Of a stretch of DNA of 17,803 nucleotides, positions 1-8,097 are shown one piece after another. The position numbers and the translations under genes are program-made. The notes beneath the pieces were generated by a model that worked only from the letters and a program-made list of their open reading frames with translations, searched no databases and had not been told where the DNA came from. The DNA lies in the NCBI GenBank assembly GCA_964468205.1, contig CAYXVG010000092.1:1-17803 (forward strand), written 5' to 3'. The DNA comes from CAWELS01 sp964468205 (GTDB lineage: Bacteria; Acidobacteriota; Terriglobia; Bryobacterales; Bryobacteraceae). Numbering within the stretch: position 1 is the stretch's first letter; each line of letters opens with the position of its first letter.

Positions 1-49
1 GTCCCCGCCCGCACAACGCCACGCCTACCCATGAAGCTATCCTGATAGG

Positions 50-682
50 GTGAGTGAAAAACCATTCAAGGACCCCAACATCGGCCTCAACAAGATCTAC
101 ACCAAGCAAGGCGACGCCGGAGAAACTCGCCTCGCCGGCGGCCAGGTCGTTGGAAAAGATGACCCCCGCATCGACTGCTACGGCTCCGTCGATGAGCTGA
201 ACTCGCTGGTCGGCATCGCGGCCATCACAGCGAACGGGCTCTCCATGCGGGAGCCCCGGCTGCAACCGCTCGTCCAATCCCTGCGCCGCATCCAGCACGA
301 ACTCTTTAACCTCGGATCCATCCTGGCCACGAAACCGCAGGATGTCGGCCCGCGGCAGCCGCGGGTCACCGATGCCGAAGTCGCCTTGCTCGAGAAGGAG
401 ATCGACCAGGCGAACGAGGGTCTGCCGCCGTTGAAGTCTTTTGTACTCCCCGGGGGTAGCCGCCTGAACGTGGAACTCCACGCCTGCCGCACTGTCTGCC
501 GCCGGGCGGAGCGCCTCGCGGTGAGACTCTCCCGGTCGGAAGACGTCCCGGCCGTGGTCCTCCAATACTTGAACCGTCTCAGCGATGCCTTCTTCGTTTG
601 GAGCCGTGGCGTGAATCACCTGCTCAAGGTCGAAGAGACCCTCTGGGATCCGAACGCCTCCGCGTCCGGCCGGGCCGGCTAA
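50..682 (+). CDS. Cob(I)yrinic acid a,c-diamide adenosyltransferase, PduO type
   Basis: ATP:corrinoid adenosyltransferase. It transfers the 5'-deoxyadenosyl group of ATP to reduced cob(I)alamin, giving coenzyme B12, in the cytoplasm. The 210-residue protein shows the PduO signatures in order: a glycine-rich ATP-binding segment IYTKQGDAGETRL near residues 16-28, YGSVDELNSLVG near 44-55, FVLPGGS near 131-137, the arginine-rich stretch CRRAER near 150-155, and LNRLSDAFF near 174-182. Length is normal for the family. The start is a GTG; an in-frame stop at 32-34 leaves no earlier start, and only a weak AGGG-like ribosome site abuts it. It stands alone, with no other B12 gene nearby. Family assignment is firm. 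Whether it serves salvage, or a dependent enzyme such as methylmalonyl-CoA mutase, cannot be seen. Confidence 0.93.
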   Translation: MSEKPFKDPNIGLNKIYTKQGDAGETRLAGGQVVGKDDPRIDCYGSVDELNSLVGIAAITANGLSMREPRLQPLVQSLRRIQHELFNLGSILATKPQDVGPRQPRVTDAEVALLEKEIDQANEGLPPLKSFVLPGGSRLNVELHACRTVCRRAERLAVRLSRSEDVPAVVLQYLNRLSDAFFVWSRGVNHLLKVEETLWDPNASASGRAG

Positions 683-1189
683 GCCGGACACATTGCCTGG
701 CCGCTCCGGGAACCTCGGTCACACCCTTTTGAAATTCTAAGTCCAGAAACTCCAATCACCTGCAGGGGAAGGATCGCTTTGGCCCGATCCTCCCGCCAAT
801 AATCGAATCGCAGGCCGGACCCTACACTGTAGTTGGCCCACCCGGTGTTTGATAACCGAATATTGCAATCAGCGCGGACCAATTGGTCAGCAGGCCTGTC
901 CTTTGGCCGGCCTCAGGGTCGGCCGGACAGTCGCCCATCTGCGGCCCGGACGGGCCGCAGCACCATCACCCTCGCCGGAAGAGGACTGGTTCTCGTTGCC
1001 GCCACGGTAGCCACTGGCTTGACCCGCGTTCCATGTCGCGGCCAACTTTTGGAAGGAACGAGGCAGTCCGCGAAAGCAAAAAATTCACAATCAAAGCCAA
1101 ATACGGGTTAAGGCTAATGATTGCAATAGTTTGCCGGGATTTATATTTGCCTTCTCTTCGCCTGTTTCCCCCCGGGAGGACGATCCGGC
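683..1189. other. Gene-free interval between the adenosyltransferase and kgd
   Basis: About 500 bp between the ends of two converging genes. Short open frames exist on both strands, but none has a recognisable motif, a ribosome site or a plausible protein composition. It holds GC-rich inverted repeats around 905-960 and turns AT-rich around 1075-1165. I see no tRNA, no mobile-element ends and no U-tract terminator. Confidence 0.5.
939..960. repeat. Perfect 9-bp inverted repeat (hairpin)
   Basis: CTGCGGCCC at 939-947 and GGGCCGCAG at 952-960 pair perfectly around a four-base GGAC loop. A second, weaker GGCCGG/CCGGCC pairing lies just upstream at 905-925. No T-run follows on either strand, so this is not a standard intrinsic terminator. 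It may help end transcription from the flanking convergent genes, or may be a decayed repeat element. Confidence 0.45.
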
Positions 1190-4100
1190 TCAGTCTTTCC
1201 GGACTTTGACAAGGCGGCGGTGAATCGGGATGCCGGCGCCGAACGCGGCTTCCAGAAGCTGATTCAGCTCTTCGATATGCCGCTGATACGACCCTGTGGC
1301 TGGGGAGGCACTCGCCGGGCGGCCGGCATATCGGAGCGTTCGCCGGGTGGCGTCGAGCATCGGCTGAACGTACTCGCGGATGAAGCGCCAGGGACCCATG
1401 TTCCGTGGTTCCTCCTGCACCCAGATGACATCGGTAGCGGTGGAGTAGCGCTCTAGCAATTCTTCCATCGCGGCGCGGGGAAACGGATAGAGCTGCTCCA
1501 GTCTGATGATGGCCACGTTGTCCAATTCCCGCTTCTGCCGCTCCTCCAAGAGGTCGTAGAAGACCTTTCCGGAGCAAAGCAAGAGTCTGCCGACACGATC
1601 CGGCCGCTGCCCGGACTCATCGTCGATAAGTTCGCGGAAGCCGCCCGCTGTTAACTCCTCGAGCCGGGAGGTCGCCGCCGAGTGCCGGAGCAAGCTCTTG
1701 GGGGTGAAGATGACGAGCGGCTTGCGCGTTCCGCGGCGGTCCGCGCCTCCGTACATCTGGCGCCGCAACAGGTGGAAGTACTGAGCGGGCGTGGTGCAAT
1801 TGACCACTTGAATGTTGTTCTCGGCCGAGAGGATCAGGAACCGTTCGATGCGGGCGCTTGAGTGTTCCGGCCCCTGCCCCTCGTAGCCATGCGGCAGAAG
1901 CATCACAAGTCCGCTCGGCTGGCCCCACTTCTGTTCAGCGCAGGTGATGAACTGATCAATCATGATCTGCGCGCCGTTGCCAAAATCGCCGAATTGCGCC
2001 TCCCAAAGCACGAGGGTTAACGGGTCGCCCACGGTGTAGCCGAACTCGAAGCCGAGCACCGCGTATTCACTCAGAGAGCTGTCGTAGACCTCGAACCGCG
2101 CCTGCTTCTCGTCCAGGTGCTGCATTGGGATGTATTCCCGGCCGTCGTCGTAGTCGAAGTAGGCAAGGTGCCGCTGGCTGAACGTGCCCCTTGTGCTGTC
2201 TTGCCCGCTCAGGCGGACCGGCGTTCGTTCGAGCACCAGGCTCCCGAAGGCGATCGCCTCCGCCGTGGCCCAGTCCATCGGCTTCCCATCGAGGACCGAG
2301 CGGCGGCGGTCCAGGAAGCCCTTGAGTTTCGGGTGCAGCCGGAAATCGGTAGGAAACGTCGTGATGCCGTGAACCACCTTCTCGATCGCGACCCGGTCCA
2401 CCGCGGTCCGCGGGCAGAACGTGGGAATGTCTTCCCCTTCGAGTGTGCTCAGTTCCTGCACCTCGTAGTGAGCCTCCTCTTCGCGAGCCTCGTTGAACCC
2501 CTTTTCCAGCCGCCGCTTCAGCTCCTTGCGCAAGGAGGCGATATGCTCCTCATCCACAACGCCCTCGCGGACAAGTTTTTCGCTGTACAGAGTGGCGACT
2601 GATCGCTGTTGCTTGATCTTGCGGTAGAGGATCGGCTGGGTGTAGCTCGGGTCGTCTGACTCGTTGTGGCCGTGCCGCCGGTAGCAGAACATGTCGATTA
2701 CCACATCCTTGCCGAATTGCTGCCGGTAGTCGAATGCAAGCTGGACCACTCGGGCGACAGCCTCGGGATCGTCTCCGTTCACGTGGAAGACAGGCGCCTG
2801 CACCATCTTGGCGACGTCGGTCGAGTAGGGCGACGAGCGGGATTCCTCGGGCGCGGTCGTAAAGCCGATCTGGTTATTGATGATGACGTGGATCGTTCCA
2901 CCCGTGCGATAGCCGTGGAGCTGCGAGAGGTTGAGGGTCTCGGCCACGACACCCTGGCCGGCAAAAGCGGCGTCGCCGTGCACCAGGATGGGAATCACTC
3001 GTTTTCGCTCCCAATCCCCAAGGTGGTCCTGCTTGGGGCGCACGATGCCTTCGACGACGGGATCCACCGCCTCGAGGTGGCTGGGATTCGGGGCGACCGA
3101 AGCGACAAGCACGTTGCCCTGTCCCGACCGGTGCGTGCCGGCGGCGCCAAGATGGTACTTGACATCCCCGGAGCCCTGCATGCTGTTCGGATCGAGGTAG
3201 CCTTGGAATTCGGCGAAAATCTGCGTGAGAGGCTTGCCCACTACGTTCGCCAGCACATTGAGACGTCCGCGGTGGGCCATGCCGATTACGGTTTCGGCGG
3301 CGCCGGTGTCGGCAGCGATATCGAGGAGTTCGTGCAGAATGATCGTCGCTGCTTCGGCGCCCTCCAGAGAGAAACGCTTGTGGCCCACGTACCGGGCGCC
3401 GAGGAAATGCTCGAACTCTTCTGACTCGAGCAGGCGGTTCAGAATCCGGACCTTTTGTTCCCGTTCGAGCGGCCAGTTGTTGGCCCGCGGTTCCATCCGC
3501 TGCTGCAGCCAGCGCTTCTCCTCCGGGTGCTGGATGTTCATGTACTCGCAGCCGATCTTCCCGCAGTAGGTCTGGCGCACCGTTTCGAGAATCTGGCGGA
3601 GCGTGGAGACGCGGCCCGGCGCGTCCACGTTGCGGGGCTGGCCAAGAGTGCCGGTTAGGAATTCGCGGTCAAGATCCCACAAGGTCAGGCCGTAGTTCAC
3701 GGGATCGAGCTCGGGGTGATAACTGGGTTCGGTTCCCAGCGGATCGAGGTCTGCGATGAGGTGGCCCCGCACCCTGTACGCGTTGATGAGTTGGAGGACG
3801 GCGGCCTCCTTCGCAATCTCCGCTGTCCGGGTCGAACCGCCAGCAGGCGTCACCGCCTGCCGGTCTTGCTCCCACGGGATCGGATGATGCGGCATCTTCA
3901 ACGAGGTGAAGATATCCTCGTAGAAGTCTTCCTCGCCTTCCAGGTATGCCTGGACCTGGCCGAGAAAGAGACCGGACTCTGCGCCCTGGATAATGCGGTG
4001 ATCATAGGTGCAGGTGATGTTCATCACCTTCCCGATGCCAAGCATGGTCCGGGTTTCCGGCGATGTGCCTCTGTACTCGGCCGGAAAGTCGATGCTGCCC

Positions 4101-4870
4101 GTGGCGATAATCGCCCCCTGGCCTGGCATCAGCCGCGGCACGGAACCAACGGTGCCAACGGTGCCGGGATTCGTGAGGGTGACGGTTGTGCCCTGGAAAT
4201 CCTCCACCTGCAATTTCCCGGTGCGGGCCCGGGCGACAAGATCGTTAAATGCTTCCAAGAAACGGGAGAAATCCAGAGCGCCGGCGTTCTTGATGTTCGG
4301 AACGAGAAGCGAACGGGCGCCGTCGCGGCCGGCCACATCGACGGCGATTCCGAGATTGATCTGTTGGCGGACGAGGCGCTGGGGACTTCCTTCTGATTCC
4401 GTGTAGGCATTGTTCAGGCTCGGATTCTTCTGAAGCGCGGAGGCGATGGCGAAGGCTATCACGTGGGTGAAGGAAATCTTGCTCTTGCCTTGCAGCGCCC
4501 GGAAGTGATTCAGGATGCGCCGGTTCTCGTCCAGCAACTTCACCGGGAGGGAGCGCTGCGATGTCGCCACCGGAATCGAGAGGCTCGCGATCATGTTCTG
4601 CGCCAGCTTGGCCTGGGCTCCGCGCAACGGGACGAGTTGTTCTCCGGGGCCGGGCTCGATCTCCGGCAGGCCGGCCGGCGTGGGAGTGTGGTTCGATTCC
4701 TTGGCCGGCGTGGGAACGTGGTCGGCGGGCGCGGGCGCGTGTCCGCCGTTGCCTTCGAATAGCTTCTTCCAGCTTTCGTCGACGGCGTTACGGTCGTGCC
4801 GGAAGTGCTGGTAAAGCTCGTCTTCCATCCACTGGTTGAGCTCCGAAGGGAGAGTGGGTTTGTCGGGCAT
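1190..4870 (-). CDS. kgd: Multifunctional 2-oxoglutarate decarboxylase/dehydrogenase E1 with fused E2-type acyltransferase domain (Kgd/OdhA type)
   Basis: Thiamine-diphosphate enzyme of the TCA cycle that decarboxylates 2-oxoglutarate, feeding succinyl-CoA formation. The 1226 residues show, in order: an OGDH N-terminal helix (about 8-40, LNQWMEDELYQHF), a Pro/Ala-rich linker (about 44-75), an E2-type catalytic domain (about 80-325) with TYDHRIIQGAESG around His291, then the E1 domain. E1 carries SLEGAEA (about 501), GMAHRGRLNV (about 530), SHLEAVDP (about 597), and the ThDP-site elements GDAAFAGQGVV (about 632) and NNQIGFTT (about 665). The C-terminal E1 region includes LWEAQFGDFGNGAQ. This is the architecture known from mycobacterial Kgd and corynebacterial OdhA; no lipoyl domain is present, so a separate lipoylated E2 and Lpd are needed. 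The ATG start is chosen because the N-terminal helix begins there, although no clear ribosome site precedes it. infA lies 153 bp upstream on the same strand. Confidence 0.95.
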   Translation of the reverse strand: MPDKPTLPSELNQWMEDELYQHFRHDRNAVDESWKKLFEGNGGHAPAPADHVPTPAKESNHTPTPAGLPEIEPGPGEQLVPLRGAQAKLAQNMIASLSIPVATSQRSLPVKLLDENRRILNHFRALQGKSKISFTHVIAFAIASALQKNPSLNNAYTESEGSPQRLVRQQINLGIAVDVAGRDGARSLLVPNIKNAGALDFSRFLEAFNDLVARARTGKLQVEDFQGTTVTLTNPGTVGTVGSVPRLMPGQGAIIATGSIDFPAEYRGTSPETRTMLGIGKVMNITCTYDHRIIQGAESGLFLGQVQAYLEGEEDFYEDIFTSLKMPHHPIPWEQDRQAVTPAGGSTRTAEIAKEAAVLQLINAYRVRGHLIADLDPLGTEPSYHPELDPVNYGLTLWDLDREFLTGTLGQPRNVDAPGRVSTLRQILETVRQTYCGKIGCEYMNIQHPEEKRWLQQRMEPRANNWPLEREQKVRILNRLLESEEFEHFLGARYVGHKRFSLEGAEAATIILHELLDIAADTGAAETVIGMAHRGRLNVLANVVGKPLTQIFAEFQGYLDPNSMQGSGDVKYHLGAAGTHRSGQGNVLVASVAPNPSHLEAVDPVVEGIVRPKQDHLGDWERKRVIPILVHGDAAFAGQGVVAETLNLSQLHGYRTGGTIHVIINNQIGFTTAPEESRSSPYSTDVAKMVQAPVFHVNGDDPEAVARVVQLAFDYRQQFGKDVVIDMFCYRRHGHNESDDPSYTQPILYRKIKQQRSVATLYSEKLVREGVVDEEHIASLRKELKRRLEKGFNEAREEEAHYEVQELSTLEGEDIPTFCPRTAVDRVAIEKVVHGITTFPTDFRLHPKLKGFLDRRRSVLDGKPMDWATAEAIAFGSLVLERTPVRLSGQDSTRGTFSQRHLAYFDYDDGREYIPMQHLDEKQARFEVYDSSLSEYAVLGFEFGYTVGDPLTLVLWEAQFGDFGNGAQIMIDQFITCAEQKWGQPSGLVMLLPHGYEGQGPEHSSARIERFLILSAENNIQVVNCTTPAQYFHLLRRQMYGGADRRGTRKPLVIFTPKSLLRHSAATSRLEELTAGGFRELIDDESGQRPDRVGRLLLCSGKVFYDLLEERQKRELDNVAIIRLEQLYPFPRAAMEELLERYSTATDVIWVQEEPRNMGPWRFIREYVQPMLDATRRTLRYAGRPASASPATGSYQRHIEELNQLLEAAFGAGIPIHRRLVKVRKD

Positions 4871-5023
4871 TTGACGAAAACTGGTCCCAGGTACAGGGAA
4901 CTATCCGCTTATCCTCATGATACCTGAGTACAGCACGGCCGCGAGACCGGCGCTAGATCATTCGTCCCGCCGGGCGTTCCAACAACCCAAATGGTTTGAA
5001 AGGAGAAAATTCTGGATGCGCGA

Positions 5024-5248
5024 CTACTTATGACGGTAGGTGATGCGGCCCTTGGTCAAATCATAGGGCGACATCTCGAGGGTGACACGATCACCCGCCA
5101 GAACGCGGATTCTATTGCGGCGAAGCTTGCCGGCCAAGTGCGCCAGGATGATTCTCTCCCGGTCTTGGTCAAGTGCAACGCTGAACAGTCCGCTGGGAAA
5201 CTTTTCGACTACGGTGCCTTGGACTTCGATGTTATCCTCTTTGCTCAT
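5024..5248 (-). CDS. infA: Translation initiation factor IF-1
   Basis: Small S1/OB-fold protein that binds the ribosomal A site during initiation. From the ATG at 5248 the product is 74 residues and starts MSKEDNIEVQGTVVE, the usual IF-1 opening. The family core follows: AHLAGKLRRNRIRVLAGDRV and the hallmark SPYDLTKGRITYR near the C-terminus. The frame stays open upstream to 5305, but the extra 19 residues are unlike IF-1, and a strong AGGAGG at 5252-5257 sits 3 bases before the chosen ATG. The gene is alone, not in a ribosomal-protein operon. A TATAAT hexamer 56 bp upstream of the ATG is a likely promoter element. Confidence 0.95.
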   Translation of the reverse strand: MSKEDNIEVQGTVVEKFPSGLFSVALDQDRERIILAHLAGKLRRNRIRVLAGDRVTLEMSPYDLTKGRITYRHK

Positions 5249-5251
5249 TGT

Positions 5252-5257
5252 CCTCCT
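5252..5257 (-). promoter_or_regulatory. Ribosome binding site of infA
   Basis: AGGAGG on the minus strand, three bases from the ATG at 5246-5248. It decides the start, because the longer open frame beginning at 5305 would place this site inside the coding region. Confidence 0.75.
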
Positions 5258-5304
5258 ACAAGGTGTTGTGCTCTTATCGGGACTACACTTCTCCCATGTG
5301 CTCA

Positions 5305-5310
5305 ATTATA
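5305..5310 (-). promoter_or_regulatory. Candidate -10 hexamer of the infA promoter
   Basis: A consensus TATAAT on the minus strand, about 56 bp upstream of the infA ATG, which would leave a leader of roughly 45-50 bases. No good -35 hexamer is visible 16-18 bp further upstream, so the assignment rests on the -10 and its position alone. Confidence 0.4.
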
Positions 5311-5429
5311 GCCCAGCAGCGCAAACCGGCCGTTCGCTCGTGAGACCGGCTGGGGTAGGCCGCCGCTCGTGTCCAAGTCCCCGTCGCGACCCGTCGAGTT
5401 GACTCCAGCTCGTCTTCTGCTGCATTTAT

Positions 5430-6269
5430 ATGAGGGGACGGCAAAATTTGTCACTCCTCAAGAACAAGACCGTACTGATCACCGGAGCGGGCCGCGGAAT
5501 TGGCAAAAGGTTGGCGATGGGATTCGCCGCCGAAGGCGGCCGCGTTGGGCTTCTCGCCCGCAGCAAGCCGGAATTGGACCTCACCCACCTCGAGATTGAA
5601 CACGCTGGCGGATCAGCCATCAAGCTGCGCGCCGACGTCGGCCAATACAGCCAGGTGAAAGCCGCCGTGGACCGCATTGACGCCCATTTCGGCGCTGTGG
5701 ACGTGCTTGTCTGTGCCGCGGCCTTGCAGGGCCCTATCGGCCCGCTGTGGGATCTCTCTCCGCGTGCCTGGGCCGCGGCGCTCGAGACGAACCTCCTGGG
5801 CGTCATGCATTCCCTCCGGGCCGTTCTGCCGAAGATGGTGGATCGTCGATCCGGAAAGATTCTCGTACTGGGCGGCAGCGGCGCGGAACAGTCGCGAGCC
5901 AACTTCTCTGCCTATGCCGCCTCGAAGGCGGCCGTCGTGCGCCTCGTCGAAACCGTCGCCGACGAAGTCCGGGATCACAATGTGCAGATCAACTGTATGG
6001 GGCCCGGACCCACCTATACGCACATGACCGACTTGATCTTGAAGGCCGGCGAGCGTGCCGGCGAGCGCGACTTTGAGGAGGCCCAGAGAATTCGCATGAC
6101 CGGGGGCGCCAAACCGGAGGATCAGCTCGCGTTGGCCCTGTTTCTCGCCACCGAAGCCTCCAATCATGTCAGCGGAAAGTTCATCCGCATAACGGACGAC
6201 TGGAAGCGGAAGCTCAAGGACAACGTAGATCCCGCCCTCTACACGCTGCGCCGCATTCGCTGGATCTAG
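5430..6269 (+). CDS. Short-chain dehydrogenase/reductase (SDR) family oxidoreductase
   Basis: Classical SDR, an NAD(P)(H)-dependent oxidoreductase with a Rossmann fold. The nucleotide-binding TGAGRGIG lies at residues 18-25. The catalytic set follows: Asn121 (TNLLG), a Ser near 150 (GGSGAE), then Tyr162 and Lys166 in YAASK. The usual NNAG element is replaced by VCAAA. Substrate cannot be predicted; a C-terminal extension of about 25 residues (DDWKRKLKDNVDPALYTLRRIRWI) resembles that of some reductases acting on acyl or polyol substrates, but this is weak. The ATG at 5430 has no ribosome site. A TTG at 5448 has GAGGGGA nine bases upstream and would give the more typical N-terminus MSLLKNKTVLITGAG, so the true start may be 5448 (274 residues instead of 280). 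It is monocistronic by position and divergent from infA. Confidence 0.9.
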   Translation: MRGRQNLSLLKNKTVLITGAGRGIGKRLAMGFAAEGGRVGLLARSKPELDLTHLEIEHAGGSAIKLRADVGQYSQVKAAVDRIDAHFGAVDVLVCAAALQGPIGPLWDLSPRAWAAALETNLLGVMHSLRAVLPKMVDRRSGKILVLGGSGAEQSRANFSAYAASKAAVVRLVETVADEVRDHNVQINCMGPGPTYTHMTDLILKAGERAGERDFEEAQRIRMTGGAKPEDQLALALFLATEASNHVSGKFIRITDDWKRKLKDNVDPALYTLRRIRWI

Positions 6270-6329
6270 GCCGGACCGGCGCTCCCTCGCCGCGGCGGTC
6301 CGTCCAAGCGGGGCGCCAACTGCGGCGCG

Positions 6330-6429
6330 GAACCCGGCCACCCAAGCCGGTATTCCGGCAGACCGCTCAAGCCTGGCACGGCCTCCCGCGCTAACCTCGG
6401 CGCCTTCGCAAACTTGAACCCGGCCACCC
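6330..6429. repeat. Pair of 14-bp direct repeats in the intergenic region
   Basis: GAACCCGGCCACCC occurs at 6330-6343 and again at 6416-6429, 86 bp apart in the same orientation. The surrounding 269-bp gap (6270-6538) is very GC-rich and holds no convincing gene. The copies could be remnants of a duplication or a regulatory pair; nothing in the sequence decides between these. Confidence 0.4.
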
Positions 6430-6550
6430 CGCCACGCGCTGGCGGAGGGCCGGCGCTCATGATGCTCGTCCGCAGCCGATCCCGCGGCCGGCCCTGTGCG
6501 TGGCGGCGGGCCATGGAGTGCTAGTATCATGAGGCCAGTTGGAGAAATCG

Positions 6551-7366
6551 ATGAAGGCTAACAAATTTGTGTTCGCACTCTTGCTCGCCTCCGCTCTCGG
6601 AGGATCTCTCTTTGCCCAGCCCCGGCCGCCCGAAAAGAAGAGACTCCTCGCGATCGGCGAAGCCCAGGGCTTCCACCACGACGCCACGTCTTATGGTCTC
6701 GGTACCATCTGGAAGATCGGCCAGGAATCCGGCGTCTACGACACCTACATCAAGACCGATACGGAGCTGGTCACAAAGGAGAAGCTGAAAGGCAACGCCA
6801 AGAACCTCGACTTTTTTGACGCCATCCTTTTCTACACGAGCGGCGAACTCAACATGAGCGAACAGCAGAAGGACGATTTCCTGTCGTTCCTCAAGGATGA
6901 CGGCAAGGGCTTCATCGCCGTTCACTCGGCCAACGACACCTTCTACAAATGGCCCGAATACGGAGAGCTGGTGGGCGGTTACTTCGACGGACATCCGTGG
7001 AATCGCTTCGACGCCCCGATCATCGTCGAAGACCGTGACTTCCCGGCCACGAAGCACTTCCCGAAGGAGTTTACCGTCTACGATGAGATCTACCAGGCGA
7101 AGGACTTCTCCCGCGACCGGGTGCGCGTGCTCATGCGCCTCGACGAAACGAAGCTCGATCTCAGCAAGAAGGGCGTTAACCGGACCGATAAGGACTTCGC
7201 CGTCACGTGGGTGCGCGAGTACGGCAAAGGCCGGATGTTCTACACGAGCTTCGGGCACACCGAAGAGGCCTGGGACCGCCCCGACATCCAGAAGATGTTT
7301 CTCGAGGCCATCAAATGGGCCATGGGCATGACCGACGGCGACGCGACGCCACGCCCGCGTCCCTAG
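6551..7366 (+). CDS. Exported ThuA-domain protein
   Basis: Predicted secreted or periplasmic protein of the ThuA-like (class I glutamine-amidotransferase-like fold) family, often linked to sugar or polysaccharide use. From the ATG at 6551 it has 271 residues. Residues 1-22 form a Sec signal peptide (Lys-rich start, FVFALLLASALGG core, SLFA/QP cleavage site). ThuA-type blocks follow: GFHHDA near 40, GKGFIAVHSANDTFYKWPEY near 118-137, GGYFDGHPW near 142-150, DEIYQ near 178, and VTWVREYGKGRMFYTSFGHTEEAW near 218-241. The reading frame extends back to a TTG at 6539, but GGAGA at 6541-6545 sits five bases before the ATG, so 6551 is preferred. Exact substrate is unknown and the domain may lack enzymatic activity. 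It is transcribed away from its neighbours. Confidence 0.88.
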   Translation: MKANKFVFALLLASALGGSLFAQPRPPEKKRLLAIGEAQGFHHDATSYGLGTIWKIGQESGVYDTYIKTDTELVTKEKLKGNAKNLDFFDAILFYTSGELNMSEQQKDDFLSFLKDDGKGFIAVHSANDTFYKWPEYGELVGGYFDGHPWNRFDAPIIVEDRDFPATKHFPKEFTVYDEIYQAKDFSRDRVRVLMRLDETKLDLSKKGVNRTDKDFAVTWVREYGKGRMFYTSFGHTEEAWDRPDIQKMFLEAIKWAMGMTDGDATPRPRP

Positions 7367-7378
7367 CGGCGCCCATCC

Positions 7379-8051
7379 CTATTCGTACCTAAGGGCCACG
7401 TTCGGATCCACCGCGGCCCCACGGCGGGCGCGAAGAAAGCTCGACATGCCTGCGACCATCAGCAGAAGACAGACCGCCAAACCGTAGCTCACGGTGTCAT
7501 AGGGGCTGACGCCGAATCGCTGGCTGGCAAGGAAACGGTTGAGCACGACGGTGAGCACGAGGCCGGCGCAAAGGCCCAGGATGTCGAGCCGGAGCCCCTC
7601 GGCGGCCATTGTTCCGAGAACCAGCGCTCGCGGCGCACCGAGCGCCATTCGGATCCCGATTTCCCGCCTTTGCTGGACCACCGAATAGGACATGAGCCCG
7701 TACAGTCCGATCGCCGGCCGTGAGGTTGAAGTCCTGGTTTCGCAAGGCCGCTAGATCGGTAAATACGCTGTTCTGGTCGCGCCAGTCGACGGAACTGAGT
7801 TAGGCAACCGACATTCCCTGCATCGCCGGACTGGTTTCATTCAGCACGACAAGCTCCTCCGAATCCGGAAACGGCAGCGGCCGGATCACGAGCGAGTTGA
7901 CAAGTGTGAGGATCGTCGTGTTCGCGCCGATACCGAGCGCTAATGTCAGGACGATGATCAGACTAAAACCGGGGTTCTTCGCAGCCATCCGCCAGCCGTG
8001 GCGGAGGTCATTCAAAAGCGCCATGGACACTACTCCCATCTCGTGGGACAC
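7379..8051 (-). pseudogene. Remnant of an ADOP-type (FtsX/MacB-like) ABC transporter permease
   Basis: Two ends of one large permease survive. The N-terminal piece, best started at the ATG at 8024 (GGGAG eight bases upstream), reads MALLNDLRHGWRMAAKNPGF, then a membrane segment LIIVLTLALGIGANTTILTLV and RPLPFPDSEELVVL, the standard ADOP opening. A TAA at 7800-7802 interrupts it where the family has a Tyr. The same frame then continues with family-like VDWRDQNSVFTDLAALRNQDFNLTAGD (about 7712-7790). Near 7710 the match jumps frame to GLYGLMSYSVVQQRREIGIRMALGAP, the last FtsX domain, which ends properly in VDPNVALRYE at 7379. Full-length relatives run to about 800 residues, so most of the periplasmic core and several membrane helices are missing. 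It has a nonsense codon, an internal deletion and a frame change, and is non-functional as a transporter. Confidence 0.88.
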
Positions 8052-8097
8052 GATTCGCGTGGCGAGAGTGTTGCCTGTTTCTGACTGTTGTTGATTG

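Noticed and set aside
679..882. Small minus-strand open frame after the adenosyltransferase gene
   Set aside because: No ribosome site, no motif, and it overlaps the end of a firm gene.
966..1577. 203-codon open frame over the kgd 3' end
   Set aside because: It is out of frame with kgd, Arg/Pro-rich, and overlaps conserved E1 C-terminal sequence.
2666..3424. 252-codon open frame antisense to kgd
   Set aside because: It is a shadow of the conserved E1 domain; no ribosome site and no family resemblance.
4913..4923. GTATCATGAGG on the minus strand before kgd, also present on the plus strand at 6524-6534 before the ThuA gene
   Set aside because: Shared 11-mers are expected many times by chance in a window this long, and the distances to the two starts differ.
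5613..6530. 305-codon open frame antisense to the SDR gene and running into the gap beyond
   Set aside because: Composition is Arg/Gly/Ala-rich with no domain likeness, and the SDR on the other strand has full catalytic motifs.
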